In this document: piece by piece, positions 17,454-25,504 of the stretch | Layout of the letters: every line of letters starts with the position of its first letter | Numbering within the stretch: the first letter of the stretch is position 1 | Origin: JBBTCX01 sp964494205 | Lineage (GTDB): Bacteria; Planctomycetota; Phycisphaerae; UBA1845 | DNA: 64,000 nt | Assembly (NCBI GenBank): GCA_964494205.1 | Contig: CAZBRD010000003.1 | Span: 310,001-374,000 of the forward strand | Direction of reading: 5' to 3' | Program-made: the position numbers and the translations under genes | Notes under the pieces: generated by a model | Told to the model about the DNA's origin: nothing | The model's input: only the letters and a program-made list of their open reading frames with translations | Databases searched by the model: none

Positions 17454-18893
17454 ATGCTCAGCAATTTCATTGATGGTCGGCTCGTCGAGCCAGCAAGTGG
17501 GCAATACCTCGACAACATTGATCCGGCGACGGGGCATGTTTATTCGCTGGTGCCGGACAGCGACGAGCGCGATATCGCGAATGCCGTGGCAGCGGCGGAG
17601 CGGGCGTTTCCTATCTGGTCGAAGACGCCTGCGGCAGAGCGCTCGCGAATCATGCTCAAAATTGCCGAGTTGATCGAGACGAATGTCGATCGACTGGCGA
17701 TGGCGGAATGCGTGGATTCGGGTAAGCCGCTGTCGCTTGCGCGCACGCTGGAGATTCCGCGAGCGGTTACGAATTTTCGATTCTTCGGGACGGCGATTCT
17801 GCACTTTCATTCGGAGTCGCACGCGACGGATGACGTGGCGATTAACTACACGCTGCGCCGGCCTCGCGGTGTGTGCGGGATTATTTCGCCGTGGAATCTG
17901 CCGCTGTATTTGTTCACGTGGAAGATTGCACCGGCGATGGCGGTGGGGAATACCGTTGTCGCGAAGCCGTCTGAAATCACGCCGATGACCGCGTTTATGC
18001 TGTCGGAATTGTGTCAGCAGGCGGGGTTGCCGGCCGGTGTGCTCAACATCGTGCACGGGTTGGGGAAGAAGGCCGGGGCGGCGATTGTGAATCACCCGGC
18101 TACGACGACGTTGTCGTTCACCGGAGGGACGGTAACCGGACGGGAGATTGCTCGAACGGCTGCCCCGATGTTCAAAAAGGTCGCGCTGGAAATGGGCGGG
18201 AAGAATCCGAACATTATTTTCGGCGATGTTGATCTTGATGAAGTGGTTCGCGAGAGCGTGAAGTCGTCGTTTCAGAATCAGGGTCAGATCTGTCTGTGCG
18301 GGTCGAGGATTTTTGTAGAGAAAACGGTGTACGAACCGTTTGTCGAGAAGTTTGTTGCGTCGACGAAGCGATTGAAAGTGGGTGATCCGCTGGAGTCGAC
18401 GACGGATCAAGGGGCGGTGGTTTCGAAGGTTCAGCTCGACAAGGGGATGTCGTATGTGAAGCTCGCGCGCGAGGAGGGCGGCACGATTCGTTGCGGCGGC
18501 GAGCGGCCTTCGACGATCGGTGAGCGATGTCGTGACGGGTATTTTCTGGAGCCGACAGTGATCACCGATTTGGCTGTGAATTGTCGCGTGAACCGCGAGG
18601 AGATTTTCGGGCCGGTCGTTTCCATTATGCCGTTCGATTCTGAGCAACAAGTCGTTGAATACGCGAATGCGACGGATTTCGGGCTGTCGGCGTCGGTGTG
18701 GACGAAGAACATTCAGCGTGCGCATAAGCTGGCTGAGCAAATCAACTCGGGAACAATCTGGATCAACTGCTGGCTGCTGCGCGATTTGCGTGTTCCCTTC
18801 GGCGGCATGAAGCAGAGCGGTGTTGGCCGCGAGGGTGGTGAAGAGGCGCTGCGGTTTTTCACTGAGCCGAAGAATGTTTGCGTGAAGCTCTGA
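17454..18893 (+). CDS. Aldehyde dehydrogenase family protein
   Basis: 479 residues from ATG 17454 (a TTG lies immediately before it). Oxidises an aldehyde to an acid with NAD(P). 'ISPWNLPLYLFTWKIAPAMAVGNTVVAKPSE' (read in pieces) is the cofactor and Lys region, 'SFTGGTVTGREI' the glycine turn, 'LEMGGKNPNIIF' the catalytic-base Glu, 'QNQGQICLCGSRI' the nucleophile Cys, and 'EEIFGPVVSIMPF' the NAD-contact Glu-Phe. The overall look is that of hydroxymuconic/aminomuconic semialdehyde dehydrogenases, suggesting a role in aromatic or tryptophan-derived semialdehyde breakdown with the SDR upstream; the substrate is inferred only. Confidence 0.9.
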   Translation: MLSNFIDGRLVEPASGQYLDNIDPATGHVYSLVPDSDERDIANAVAAAERAFPIWSKTPAAERSRIMLKIAELIETNVDRLAMAECVDSGKPLSLARTLEIPRAVTNFRFFGTAILHFHSESHATDDVAINYTLRRPRGVCGIISPWNLPLYLFTWKIAPAMAVGNTVVAKPSEITPMTAFMLSELCQQAGLPAGVLNIVHGLGKKAGAAIVNHPATTTLSFTGGTVTGREIARTAAPMFKKVALEMGGKNPNIIFGDVDLDEVVRESVKSSFQNQGQICLCGSRIFVEKTVYEPFVEKFVASTKRLKVGDPLESTTDQGAVVSKVQLDKGMSYVKLAREEGGTIRCGGERPSTIGERCRDGYFLEPTVITDLAVNCRVNREEIFGPVVSIMPFDSEQQVVEYANATDFGLSASVWTKNIQRAHKLAEQINSGTIWINCWLLRDLRVPFGGMKQSGVGREGGEEALRFFTEPKNVCVKL

Positions 18894-18914
18894 CCTTTAC
18901 TTGAAAGAACTGAG

Positions 18915-19169
18915 TTGCAAGTCCTCTCTCAGATTAGTTCGAATGTACCTGTTGAAATCCCGCGCTCTGCTTTCGTCGAAGGGCCACCGATTCAAGTATT
19001 TTGGATCATTGGTGCTGCTGTCGTCGCTATCGCAGTGCTGAGGAGAAAAGGAAAAAGGCTACCTAGGGTTTTCCGACTTTTTGCATGGATGATCATCCTC
19101 GGTGCTATAGCGGTTTGCATAGTGCTTCTGACTGTGATCGTTATCGCGTTCATCAATCGCGAAAACTAG
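18915..19169 (+). CDS. Small membrane protein of unknown function
   Basis: 84 residues from TTG 18915. Two hydrophobic helices, about 28-42 (VFWIIGAAVVAIAVL) and 58-79 (AWMIILGAIAVCIVLLTVIV), are separated by a basic loop RRKGKRLPR. It begins 21 bp after the aldehyde dehydrogenase stop and may ride on its transcript. The non-ATG start and short length leave some doubt that it is translated. Confidence 0.5.
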   Translation: MQVLSQISSNVPVEIPRSAFVEGPPIQVFWIIGAAVVAIAVLRRKGKRLPRVFRLFAWMIILGAIAVCIVLLTVIVIAFINREN

Positions 19170-19208
19170 AACAAGCTCTTCGACGATTTGCTAATTTGGC
19201 AACTGACT

Positions 19209-20156
19209 TTAACTGATTGCGCGGCAGGTGACCTGGATGTGCGAGGCGCGGCCGATGGCGTCGGGGTCGCGAGAGAGGGATTTTTCGATTTTCAGCCATG
19301 CGCGGCGGGAGTCGGGTGATTCGAGCAGTTGGCGATGATGGCGCATCGGCAGGATGGTTTTGCCGATCATTTCGAGGACTTCGAAGCCGGTGCGGTCGAG
19401 GAGTTTGCGAAGGTCACCGGGGGTGAAGGTGTGAAGGTCGAAGCGCTCGCCTTGATCTCTGGTGAGCCACTTCGTTTGGCCGTCGCGGAGGAAGTTGGCG
19501 AGACTTTGCGGTTCGCCTTTTTCGAGGTAGTGGTCGATGGCGGCGAGTTGGTTGTCGAAGGTGGCAACGAGCAGGCCGCCATCGCGGAGGATGCGACGGA
19601 TTTGTTTGAGTGCTTTTGTGGGCGATGACGTGCAGCAGATCGGATCGCCGAAGGCGGTGGCGAGTGCGAAAGAAGCGGGGGGAATCGACGAGAGGTCGAT
19701 GAGGTCGGCGTGGATGAAGGAGGCGCGGGTAGATTTCGTGTTGGTTGCTCCCTCGTGGTTGCGGTCCTGATCACCCCCTTGCTTGCGCAAGGGGCTCTGA
19801 TTCGTTTCGATCGTTGCGGGTTCTTCATCGAGGGAGTCGTGTGCGCTGGCCACTTCCTTGCGGGCGCGGTTCTGATGGGGTTCGTCGATTTTCGCTCTGC
19901 ATTCGTCGAGCATTTCGCGGGAGATGTCCAGGAAGGTGACGTGGTAGCCGCTTTGGAGAAGCTTGAGGCCCCATTTGCCGGTGCCGCAACCGAGATCGAT
20001 CACGCGATCTTCGAGGTTGCGCGGGAGATGCGGTTTGAGGTAGTCCCACGTCAGTGCGTCGTGCCATTGCCAGTATGCGTCGTCGTAGATGTCGTCGTAA
20101 CGATGGGCTACGCGGTCGTGATAGCGTTCGACGGATGAGCGGCGGGATTTGGGCAT
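19209..20156 (-). CDS. Class I SAM-dependent methyltransferase with in-frame repeat insert
   Basis: 315 residues. 'DRVIDLGCGTGKWGLKLL' is the SAM-binding motif I, 'VTFLDISREML' motif II, and 'FIHADLIDLSSIPPASFALA' the adenine-contact region. Between 'DECRAKID' and 'FIHADL', where only a few residues are expected, the protein carries about 50 extra, repeat-encoded residues including 'SPLRKQGGDQDRNHEGA' (19741-19877). The extra loop lies at the surface of the Rossmann fold, so folding may be tolerated. The substrate is unknown. The start ATG 20156 gives MPKSRRSSVERYHDRVA, then a Tyr/His-rich helix usual for this subgroup. Confidence 0.8.
   Translation of the reverse strand: MPKSRRSSVERYHDRVAHRYDDIYDDAYWQWHDALTWDYLKPHLPRNLEDRVIDLGCGTGKWGLKLLQSGYHVTFLDISREMLDECRAKIDEPHQNRARKEVASAHDSLDEEPATIETNQSPLRKQGGDQDRNHEGATNTKSTRASFIHADLIDLSSIPPASFALATAFGDPICCTSSPTKALKQIRRILRDGGLLVATFDNQLAAIDHYLEKGEPQSLANFLRDGQTKWLTRDQGERFDLHTFTPGDLRKLLDRTGFEVLEMIGKTILPMRHHRQLLESPDSRRAWLKIEKSLSRDPDAIGRASHIQVTCRAIS
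19741..19877 (-). repeat. Repeat family B insert inside the methyltransferase gene
   Basis: 19741-19803 is a full composite: TGCTCCCTCGTGGTTGCGGT, a short link, and the palindrome CCCCTTGCTTGCGCAAGGGG. It matches 32620-32682 closely. A second, partial copy (GCCACTTCCTTGCGGGCGCG plus GTTC) stands at about 19848-19872. Both are read in the same frame as the surrounding enzyme. Confidence 0.75.
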
Positions 20157-20187
20157 TCAGGTTCCTTTTGTGGCTATCTTTTCCGCC

Positions 20188-20313
20188 GCACTGCTCAGAG
20201 AGCAGCGGCACACGCAAACGGGTGTTTTCATCTCAAGCCTTGGTACATAGGCTCATGGCGGCGCTTCGCTTGGCCATGCCGCCCACCGCACTGCTCACAG
20301 AGCAATAGCACAC
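20188..20313 (+). repeat. Repeat cluster D-C-D upstream of efp
   Basis: 20188-20214 GCACTGCTCAGAGAGCAGCG plus GCACAC (family D), 20252-20286 TCATGGCGGCGCTTCGCTTG then GCCATGCC (family C copy 3), and 20288-20313 GCACTGCTCACAGAGCAATA plus GCACAC (family D). The 436-bp gap 20157-20592 holds nothing else I recognise apart from the efp ribosome site. Confidence 0.7.
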
Positions 20314-20592
20314 TGCCCGCGTTCGATCGGTTGAAAACCCATCCCGCAAAGTGGAGTCGCGATTTCAACGAATTCCTAACCAAATGCTACATTCTGACCT
20401 ATTCTGGCGATGAATGAGGGTTTCGCCAGTGGCGTCATTGACCGAAACAGCACAATCTGGAATCATAGCCTGCCGAAGAATGGAAGAGGTTCGATAGCAC
20501 ATGAAGTCGTGGATAGCGGGCTAGAACGGCCCGGGCGGGTTGGTGCCCGCAGCTCACTTTGTTGCTCTAACCGAAATCAGGGAGCGTACAGT

Positions 20593-21153
20593 ATGTTAAA
20601 AGCGGTCGATCTTCGTAAGGGTAAGACGATCTTGCAGGATGGTGAGCTGTTTCTGGTTCACGAAATTCAGCACGTGGCTAAGGGCAACAAGCGCAGCTAC
20701 ATGCAGGCGAAGATCAAGAATCTCAAGTCCGGGAACATGATGGACATGCGGTATAGCGTGGATGACCGGGTGGAGATTCCTTTTGTCGAATCGAAGGAAT
20801 ACGAATTCCTTTACAAGGAAGGCGAGAACTTCATCGTCATGGACATGGAGTCTTTTGAGCAGCTTCCGATTCACGCGGACATCGTTGGCGATATGGCGTT
20901 GTTCCTGAAGCCGAATGAGAAGGTGTCGTGCCAGTTGTTCAACGGTGCGATGATTTCGTTTGAGTTGCCGTTTACTGTTGAGTTGAAGGTGGCCGATACG
21001 CCGCCGGTTGTTAAGGGTGCGACGGCCACCAATCAAGCGAAGGACGCCATTCTGGAGACGGGGGCGAAGGTCCGCGTACCGCCGTTTATCGAAATCGGCG
21101 AGAAGGTCCGGGTTGATACGAGAACCGGAGAATATCTGGAACGAGCGAAATAA
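20593..21153 (+). CDS. efp: Translation elongation factor P
   Basis: 186 residues from ATG 20593, preceded by AGGGAG (20579-20584). EF-P rescues ribosomes stalled at polyproline. The KOW-like N-terminal domain reads 'LRKGKTILQDGELFLVHEIQHVAKGNKRS', and the C-terminal OB domain ends with 'GAKVRVPPFIEIGEKVRVDTRTGEYLERA', the family hallmark. Aligning HVAKGNKRSY with the standard KPGKGQAF loop puts Asn32 where the modified Lys34 normally stands, flanked by Lys30 and Lys33. No modification enzyme (epmA/epmB, ymfI, earP) is seen nearby. It is probably a monocistronic transcript. Confidence 0.93.
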   Translation: MLKAVDLRKGKTILQDGELFLVHEIQHVAKGNKRSYMQAKIKNLKSGNMMDMRYSVDDRVEIPFVESKEYEFLYKEGENFIVMDMESFEQLPIHADIVGDMALFLKPNEKVSCQLFNGAMISFELPFTVELKVADTPPVVKGATATNQAKDAILETGAKVRVPPFIEIGEKVRVDTRTGEYLERAK

Positions 21154-21399
21154 GTTGCGTGTTTGCGACATGCAAACATGAGTAATCGGACCTGCTGCTT
21201 GGGGTGGGAGCGGCTCTCGGTTGTTGCTACAATCGAGCAGCAGGAAGGTTGGATGTGGAGGCGGAACCAGCCGACTTGGGGTTAACTCAGCGATATTATG
21301 GTCGCGCGAACTCCGTTCGTGAGCGAAAGCGAGCGAATGGAGGCCTACCTACCCAAGTGCGTCCACAACGGTAATCCATCGAAATCAGGGAGAGAGCGC

Positions 21400-23238
21400 A
21401 TGCGTACATTTGGCTTATTGGCGAGCCTTGCTTGTTTGTTCGGTTGTGCATCGGGAGCACGGGTGGAAGCCGGTGGTCCGGAGATGACGACGATACGCGT
21501 AGCGCAGGGATTGACCCGACCGGTGTGGGTGACTGCCCCTCCGCGCGATTTTGATCGCGTGTTCTTGCTTGAGCAGCTCGGCAGGATTCGAATTCTAAAG
21601 AACGGCGCGCTCGTGGAAACGCCATTCCTTGATATTGACCCCCTGGTTTTCGGCGGGACGAGTTTGTTTGACGAACGTGGCTTGCTCGGGCTGGCGTTTC
21701 ATCCTGACTACGCCACGAACGGGTTCTTTTTCGTCTGGTATGTGAATAGCAGCCAGGACACTGTTTTGGCGCGGTATCAGGTGTCAGAGAATCCGGATAT
21801 TGCCAATCCGAGCAGTGCGCTCATCTTGCTGACTATTGACCAGCCGACCGGTTTTCCGAACCACAAGTGTGGGTGGATTGCGTTTGGGCCCCAAGGCTAT
21901 CTGTATGTCGGTACTGGGGACGGCGGTTCGGCCAACGATCCGGGCAATCGCGCACAGGACATTACAAGCCAGCTTTTGGGGAAGATCCTGCGGCTTGATG
22001 TGAACGGCGACGATTTTCCGGAAGACGCATCCAAGAACTACGCGATTCCTCCGAGCAATCCGTTTGTCGGGGTTACCGGTGATGATGAGATCTGGGCCTA
22101 TGGTCTGCGTAATCCATGGCGCAACTCGTTCGACGCGTTGACGAACGAACTGTTTATTGCGGACGTGGGGCAGGATGAGCAGGAGGAGATCAACATTCAG
22201 CCTGCGACAAGTCCGGGCGGCGAGAACTACGGATGGCGCTGCATGGAAGGCGTCATGTGCACCGGTTTGAGCGGTTGCACGTGCAATGCGCCGAATCTGA
22301 CGCTTCCTGTCTACACGTATAACCATACCACGAATCCACTGCGATGCTCGGTTACGGGCGGTGAAGTGTATCGTGGCTGTGCGTTCCCGCAGTTGCAGGG
22401 TGTTTATTTCTTTGCAGAGTATTGCAGCAACGAAGTCTGGACGCTGACTCGAAATGGGCAGGATGTGGTGGTGACGGATGTTACCGCGCAGCTTGCGCCG
22501 GGCGGCGGATTGAATCTTCAGGGCATTTCATCGTTCGGCCACGATGCCTATGGCGAAATGTACATTTGCGATCGCGATGATGGCGAAGTTTTCAAGATTG
22601 TTCCGGTGACGCCGTCGCCGGATTGCAATCAGAACGGCACCGTGGATGCGTGCGATCTGCTCGATGGTTCGAGCTTGGATGCAGACAAGTCCGGCGTGCC
22701 GGACGAATGTGAGATTCCGCTTTCGATCGTGTCGAGTGTTCCGCCGGACGGGGCGATTGATGCGCGCCAGCCATCGAACATCGACGGTTCGAATCCGACG
22801 GGATGGATGTTTGTGGATCTGACGTTCTCGGGTGTGGCCGTTGAAATGACGGCGGATGATTTGACATTGACACAACAGGGTAGCAACCAGGCGCCGCCGA
22901 CGATTCTGGGCCTTGCGCCATTGACCGACTTCAGTGTGCGGGCGGTTTTAAGCGGGGCGGTCAATGTCGGTGCGTGGACCACGATTACGCATAACGAAAG
23001 TGGAAGTCACATGCGCATTGGTTATCTGCCGGGTGACGTAAATGCTGATCGCACATCGAGCCCGGTGGACATTCTTGCGCTGATCGACGCGATTAATGGA
23101 GTCGGAACGCCGCTTCCGCTGTGGTCGACGGATATTGATCGATCAGGTGTGACCAATCCGGCTGATATTCTTCGCGAAATTGACTTGCTCAACGGTGCAG
23201 ATGCGTTTGAGGTCTTCAACGGCGTGTCGTTACCGTGA
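21400..23238 (+). CDS. Secreted PQQ-type glucose/sorbosone dehydrogenase with dockerin-like C-terminus
   Basis: 612 residues from ATG 21400, chosen for GGGAGAGAG upstream and the lipoprotein-like signal 'MRTFGLLASLACLFGCASG'. Residues to about 380 form the six-bladed soluble GDH/sorbosone dehydrogenase propeller: 'GLTRPVWVTAPP', 'LLEQLGRIRIL', 'ERGLLGLAFHPDY', 'HKCGWIAFGPQGYLYVGTGDGG', 'YGLRNPWRNSFD', 'ADVGQDEQEEIN', 'GENYGWRCMEG'. It would oxidise an aldose outside the cytoplasm with PQQ. The C-terminal quarter has a 'DARQP' beta-module and the two-loop 'GDVNADRTSSPVDILALID ... DIDRSGVTNPADILREIDLL', also found at the end of the protein at 13167-16280. Confidence 0.87.
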   Translation: MRTFGLLASLACLFGCASGARVEAGGPEMTTIRVAQGLTRPVWVTAPPRDFDRVFLLEQLGRIRILKNGALVETPFLDIDPLVFGGTSLFDERGLLGLAFHPDYATNGFFFVWYVNSSQDTVLARYQVSENPDIANPSSALILLTIDQPTGFPNHKCGWIAFGPQGYLYVGTGDGGSANDPGNRAQDITSQLLGKILRLDVNGDDFPEDASKNYAIPPSNPFVGVTGDDEIWAYGLRNPWRNSFDALTNELFIADVGQDEQEEINIQPATSPGGENYGWRCMEGVMCTGLSGCTCNAPNLTLPVYTYNHTTNPLRCSVTGGEVYRGCAFPQLQGVYFFAEYCSNEVWTLTRNGQDVVVTDVTAQLAPGGGLNLQGISSFGHDAYGEMYICDRDDGEVFKIVPVTPSPDCNQNGTVDACDLLDGSSLDADKSGVPDECEIPLSIVSSVPPDGAIDARQPSNIDGSNPTGWMFVDLTFSGVAVEMTADDLTLTQQGSNQAPPTILGLAPLTDFSVRAVLSGAVNVGAWTTITHNESGSHMRIGYLPGDVNADRTSSPVDILALIDAINGVGTPLPLWSTDIDRSGVTNPADILREIDLLNGADAFEVFNGVSLP

Positions 23239-23988
23239 TGCGTAGATAACGTCTTCGAATATCTGCCTGCGCCATCGCGCGCGTTCTTCATTCTCAATCA
23301 AGTGAACGAATTTCGATTGATGAAGCAAACTGTTTGAGTTGTTCAGTCAGTCGCCTTGTTCTTCAATTCGCATGCCGACTTGAGTGTTGTCGACAAAAAA
23401 ATCGACAGAAATAAAAAAATTTTTCAAATTGTTTTCGGGTCGAATTTTCAATCGTGTTCGCCTCGAATCTGCTTGTGTTGGTCGGCATGATTCTGGTGCT
23501 CGATCAATCGAGATCGTTGTCGAATGCAATCAGCAATGGCCTCTTACTGGCAGCATGTAGCGCTTAACATTCGTCGATCATTGGCCGCGCGCCCGATTGT
23601 TTTCATCATCCGCTTGTGAAAGACGCGCCGACTTCCGCATGGCCCTGGTCTGCCCGGCGACGGCGCGCAGTACTTTCATTTTTCAGCTTATTTTTCTATG
23701 TTTTCTTCGTGACGGTCGGGTTTGACTTGACGCGTGATCTTGAGTCGATGCCGCGCACGTGTTCAACTGTTTTGTGTCGCCAAGTGGCACAAAACGCACG
23801 CAGTAACTCTGCATAATTCATCACTCTTGTTTAGTGCCATTGCCTGTCGCTTTACTGATGAACGAATCCGAATCAGTTCGTTTGGTTATTGTTGATTGTT
23901 TGCGTTTGCGATGTGGAAGTCATGCGATGAAGGGTGTTCAGCCGATGAAGAATGGAGTGAATTTTTGATTGTCAACAAGAAAATTCTT
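23239..23988. other. 750-bp gap without a supported gene
   Basis: Contains an A/T-rich patch at about 23389-23435 that is unusual for the host part, and an imperfect 25-bp palindrome TTTTGTGTCGCCAAGTGGCA plus CAAAA near 23769-23793 that could be an operator. A 66-codon ORF at 23616 starts at GTG with no ribosome site and is not supported. Confidence 0.5.
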
Positions 23989-24016
23989 TTGACAGACGAT
24001 AATGATGGTGTAGGAT
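23989..24016 (+). promoter_or_regulatory. Sigma-70-type promoter of the Lys/Ala peptide gene
   Basis: TTGACA at 23989-23994 (perfect -35), 16-base spacer, TAGGAT at 24011-24016 (4 of 6 to TATAAT). It lies 27 bases before the ATG of the peptide. Confidence 0.6.
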
Positions 24017-24043
24017 TTTGTCTTGAAAGGAGGTGACGTAATC

Positions 24044-24124
24044 ATGGCAAAGAAACGTAAAGCTGCAAAGGCCACGAAGAAGGCCGCGAAGAAGACAAAG
24101 AAGAAAGCCGCAAAGAAGAAGTAG
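24044..24124 (+). CDS. 26-residue Lys/Ala-rich basic peptide
   Basis: ATG 24044 to TAG 24124. The peptide begins MAKKRKAAKATKKAAKKTKK and ends KAAKKK: 15 Lys, 1 Arg, 7 Ala, no acidic residue. The ribosome site AAAGGAGGTGA (24026-24036) is an almost perfect anti-SD complement at good spacing, a -35/-10 pair lies just upstream and a strong terminator downstream, so it looks like a dedicated, highly expressed transcript. The composition matches the tails of histone H1-like and Hc1-type proteins, suggesting binding to DNA or another polyanion. Function is inferred from composition alone. A non-coding role of the RNA cannot be excluded. Confidence 0.65.
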   Translation: MAKKRKAAKATKKAAKKTKKKAAKKK

Positions 24125-24234
24125 TTACCGATAAGCGGTGAGTCCGCCTTGAAGGCCTTCGACCGGTTCACGCCACGGCAATCGGTCACGATCGAGGTGG
24201 ACGCCCAACGACGTCCAGTAGACGTCTACTCATT

Positions 24235-24279
24235 GGAAGGTGCTCCACGCCACGGAAGCACCTTCCATTTTTTGTTTTT
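24235..24279 (+). terminator. Strong intrinsic terminator after the Lys/Ala peptide gene
   Basis: A 10-bp perfect stem GGAAGGTGCT / AGCACCTTCC (24235-24244, 24257-24266), 12-base loop, tail ATTTTTTGTTTTT. It is 110 bases past the stop, leaving a structured 3' UTR. Confidence 0.88.
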
Positions 24280-24296
24280 ACAATCGAAGCTAGATA

Positions 24297-25475
24297 CTAT
24301 GGGTTGCAGGTTTTGCAGCCTGTTCGCCCGGTGCCCTGTGCTTCAATCAAGCTGGCGAAATAGACCACGTTCTCGGGTTTGACGCGCTTGAGGTGGCTAC
24401 AGCCAACGCGGTGGAAAATCATCGAATTCACGCTGGCCGCGTAGGGTTTTTCTGCGGGCGAAAGTTCTCCCGGTTGACTGGGGTTGGTCTTTGAAGGAGA
24501 TGCGCCGGTAATCTTTTCGCCAGATGCCGTGGGCTTTTCTTCGAAACTGGGGCGTCCTGCCCGAATCCATGCCGTCTGAATCAGATTCGCGGATAACAAC
24601 GCTGCCGACTCGATGCGTTCTTCGATGATGGGGATGCAATCGTTGGCGAGGTGCGAGTAATAAGCATCGGCAGAGGTCTGGAAGTGCTCGACATCGCTGA
24701 TTCGCAAGTCTGCCAGTATTCTCCGATCCGCTTCAACAATTCGAAGCATGACCTCGTGACTGTCGAGGAGCACATCAAACGCGCTCTGAATGGGGTCATC
24801 TATTTGTTTCACTCGATCGGGCGAAACTCGAACCTCGTAAGTCAGCCGACTGATATTGCGAGTCAGCAGCGTTCTTTGGACGCGATCGCGTAAGTTGCAT
24901 ATGGAGTCGGTAGCGGCAGAACCTGACGCACACCATTTGGACTCACTGGTGGATTTACCCGACAAGTCGTACGTTGCGTTAAAGGGCATGGCCGCATCGG
25001 TCGCAAAATGAATAATCGCTCCCCAGTGCGCAATTGTTGCCTCGCGAGTACCGGACTCGAATGCCAAATGAAGCTGGCGTACTTGCTCATCGAGGTTCCA
25101 GGGTAGTTCTCCACCGTCCTTTTCATTGTGTTGATCAAAGAAAGACCTGGCGGATTTGTGGTCTCGTGGAAATGAGAGCGCAGATTTGCGTCGCGCAGCG
25201 GCATCAGCCCCTTTGGCGGCGATGTCGAGCTTCAAGTAATGGTCAGCGGGGACAAACTGTTTCGGATCGCCTGGTGTCGGCTTCTGAGGGGTTACAGAAG
25301 AGCTCCGAATCGGATTGAGGTGGGTGCTTTGATAGTCTTTCAGTGGGGTTGGCAGTAGCTCGGCCGTCGTCGCCAGCACGAGGTCGTACATGTCGCGGGA
25401 ATCGGATTGATGCAGGTTGCCGGCGTCGTTTATCCCTACCAACGCCGAGATCAGGCCGAGGAGGAACGTTCCCAT
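24297..25475 (-). CDS. Phospholipase C/P1-nuclease-like protein with C-terminal Ada-type zinc domain
   Basis: 392 residues beginning with a hydrophobic, signal-like MGTFLLGLISALVG, so export is likely. The middle has 'HWGAIIHFATDAAMPFNATYD' (shown in part), a His/Asp pattern like that of zinc-dependent phospholipase C and S1/P1 nucleases, plus later 'AYYSHLANDCIPIIEERI'. After a Pro/Ser linker the last 45 residues read 'YAASVNSMIFHRVGCSHLKR' and end 'GRTGCKTC'. This is the two-Cys-pair fold of the Ada metal-binding domain, here as an extracytoplasmic add-on. Catalysis is inferred, not proven: only some zinc ligands can be assigned by eye. It heads a block of exported proteins on the minus strand. 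Confidence 0.65.
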   Translation of the reverse strand: MGTFLLGLISALVGINDAGNLHQSDSRDMYDLVLATTAELLPTPLKDYQSTHLNPIRSSSVTPQKPTPGDPKQFVPADHYLKLDIAAKGADAAARRKSALSFPRDHKSARSFFDQHNEKDGGELPWNLDEQVRQLHLAFESGTREATIAHWGAIIHFATDAAMPFNATYDLSGKSTSESKWCASGSAATDSICNLRDRVQRTLLTRNISRLTYEVRVSPDRVKQIDDPIQSAFDVLLDSHEVMLRIVEADRRILADLRISDVEHFQTSADAYYSHLANDCIPIIEERIESAALLSANLIQTAWIRAGRPSFEEKPTASGEKITGASPSKTNPSQPGELSPAEKPYAASVNSMIFHRVGCSHLKRVKPENVVYFASLIEAQGTGRTGCKTCNP

Positions 25476-25504
25476 TGGACGGCTCCCTTCGAGAATGTGT
25501 GCGA

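Noticed and set aside
17193..18740. 515-codon minus-strand ORF opposite the aldehyde dehydrogenase
   Set aside because: Arg-rich shadow of a clear ALDH frame with no domain of its own.
23616..23816. 66-codon plus ORF with a hydrophobic middle
   Set aside because: GTG start without ribosome site, no recognisable domain, ends in a palindrome region that looks regulatory.
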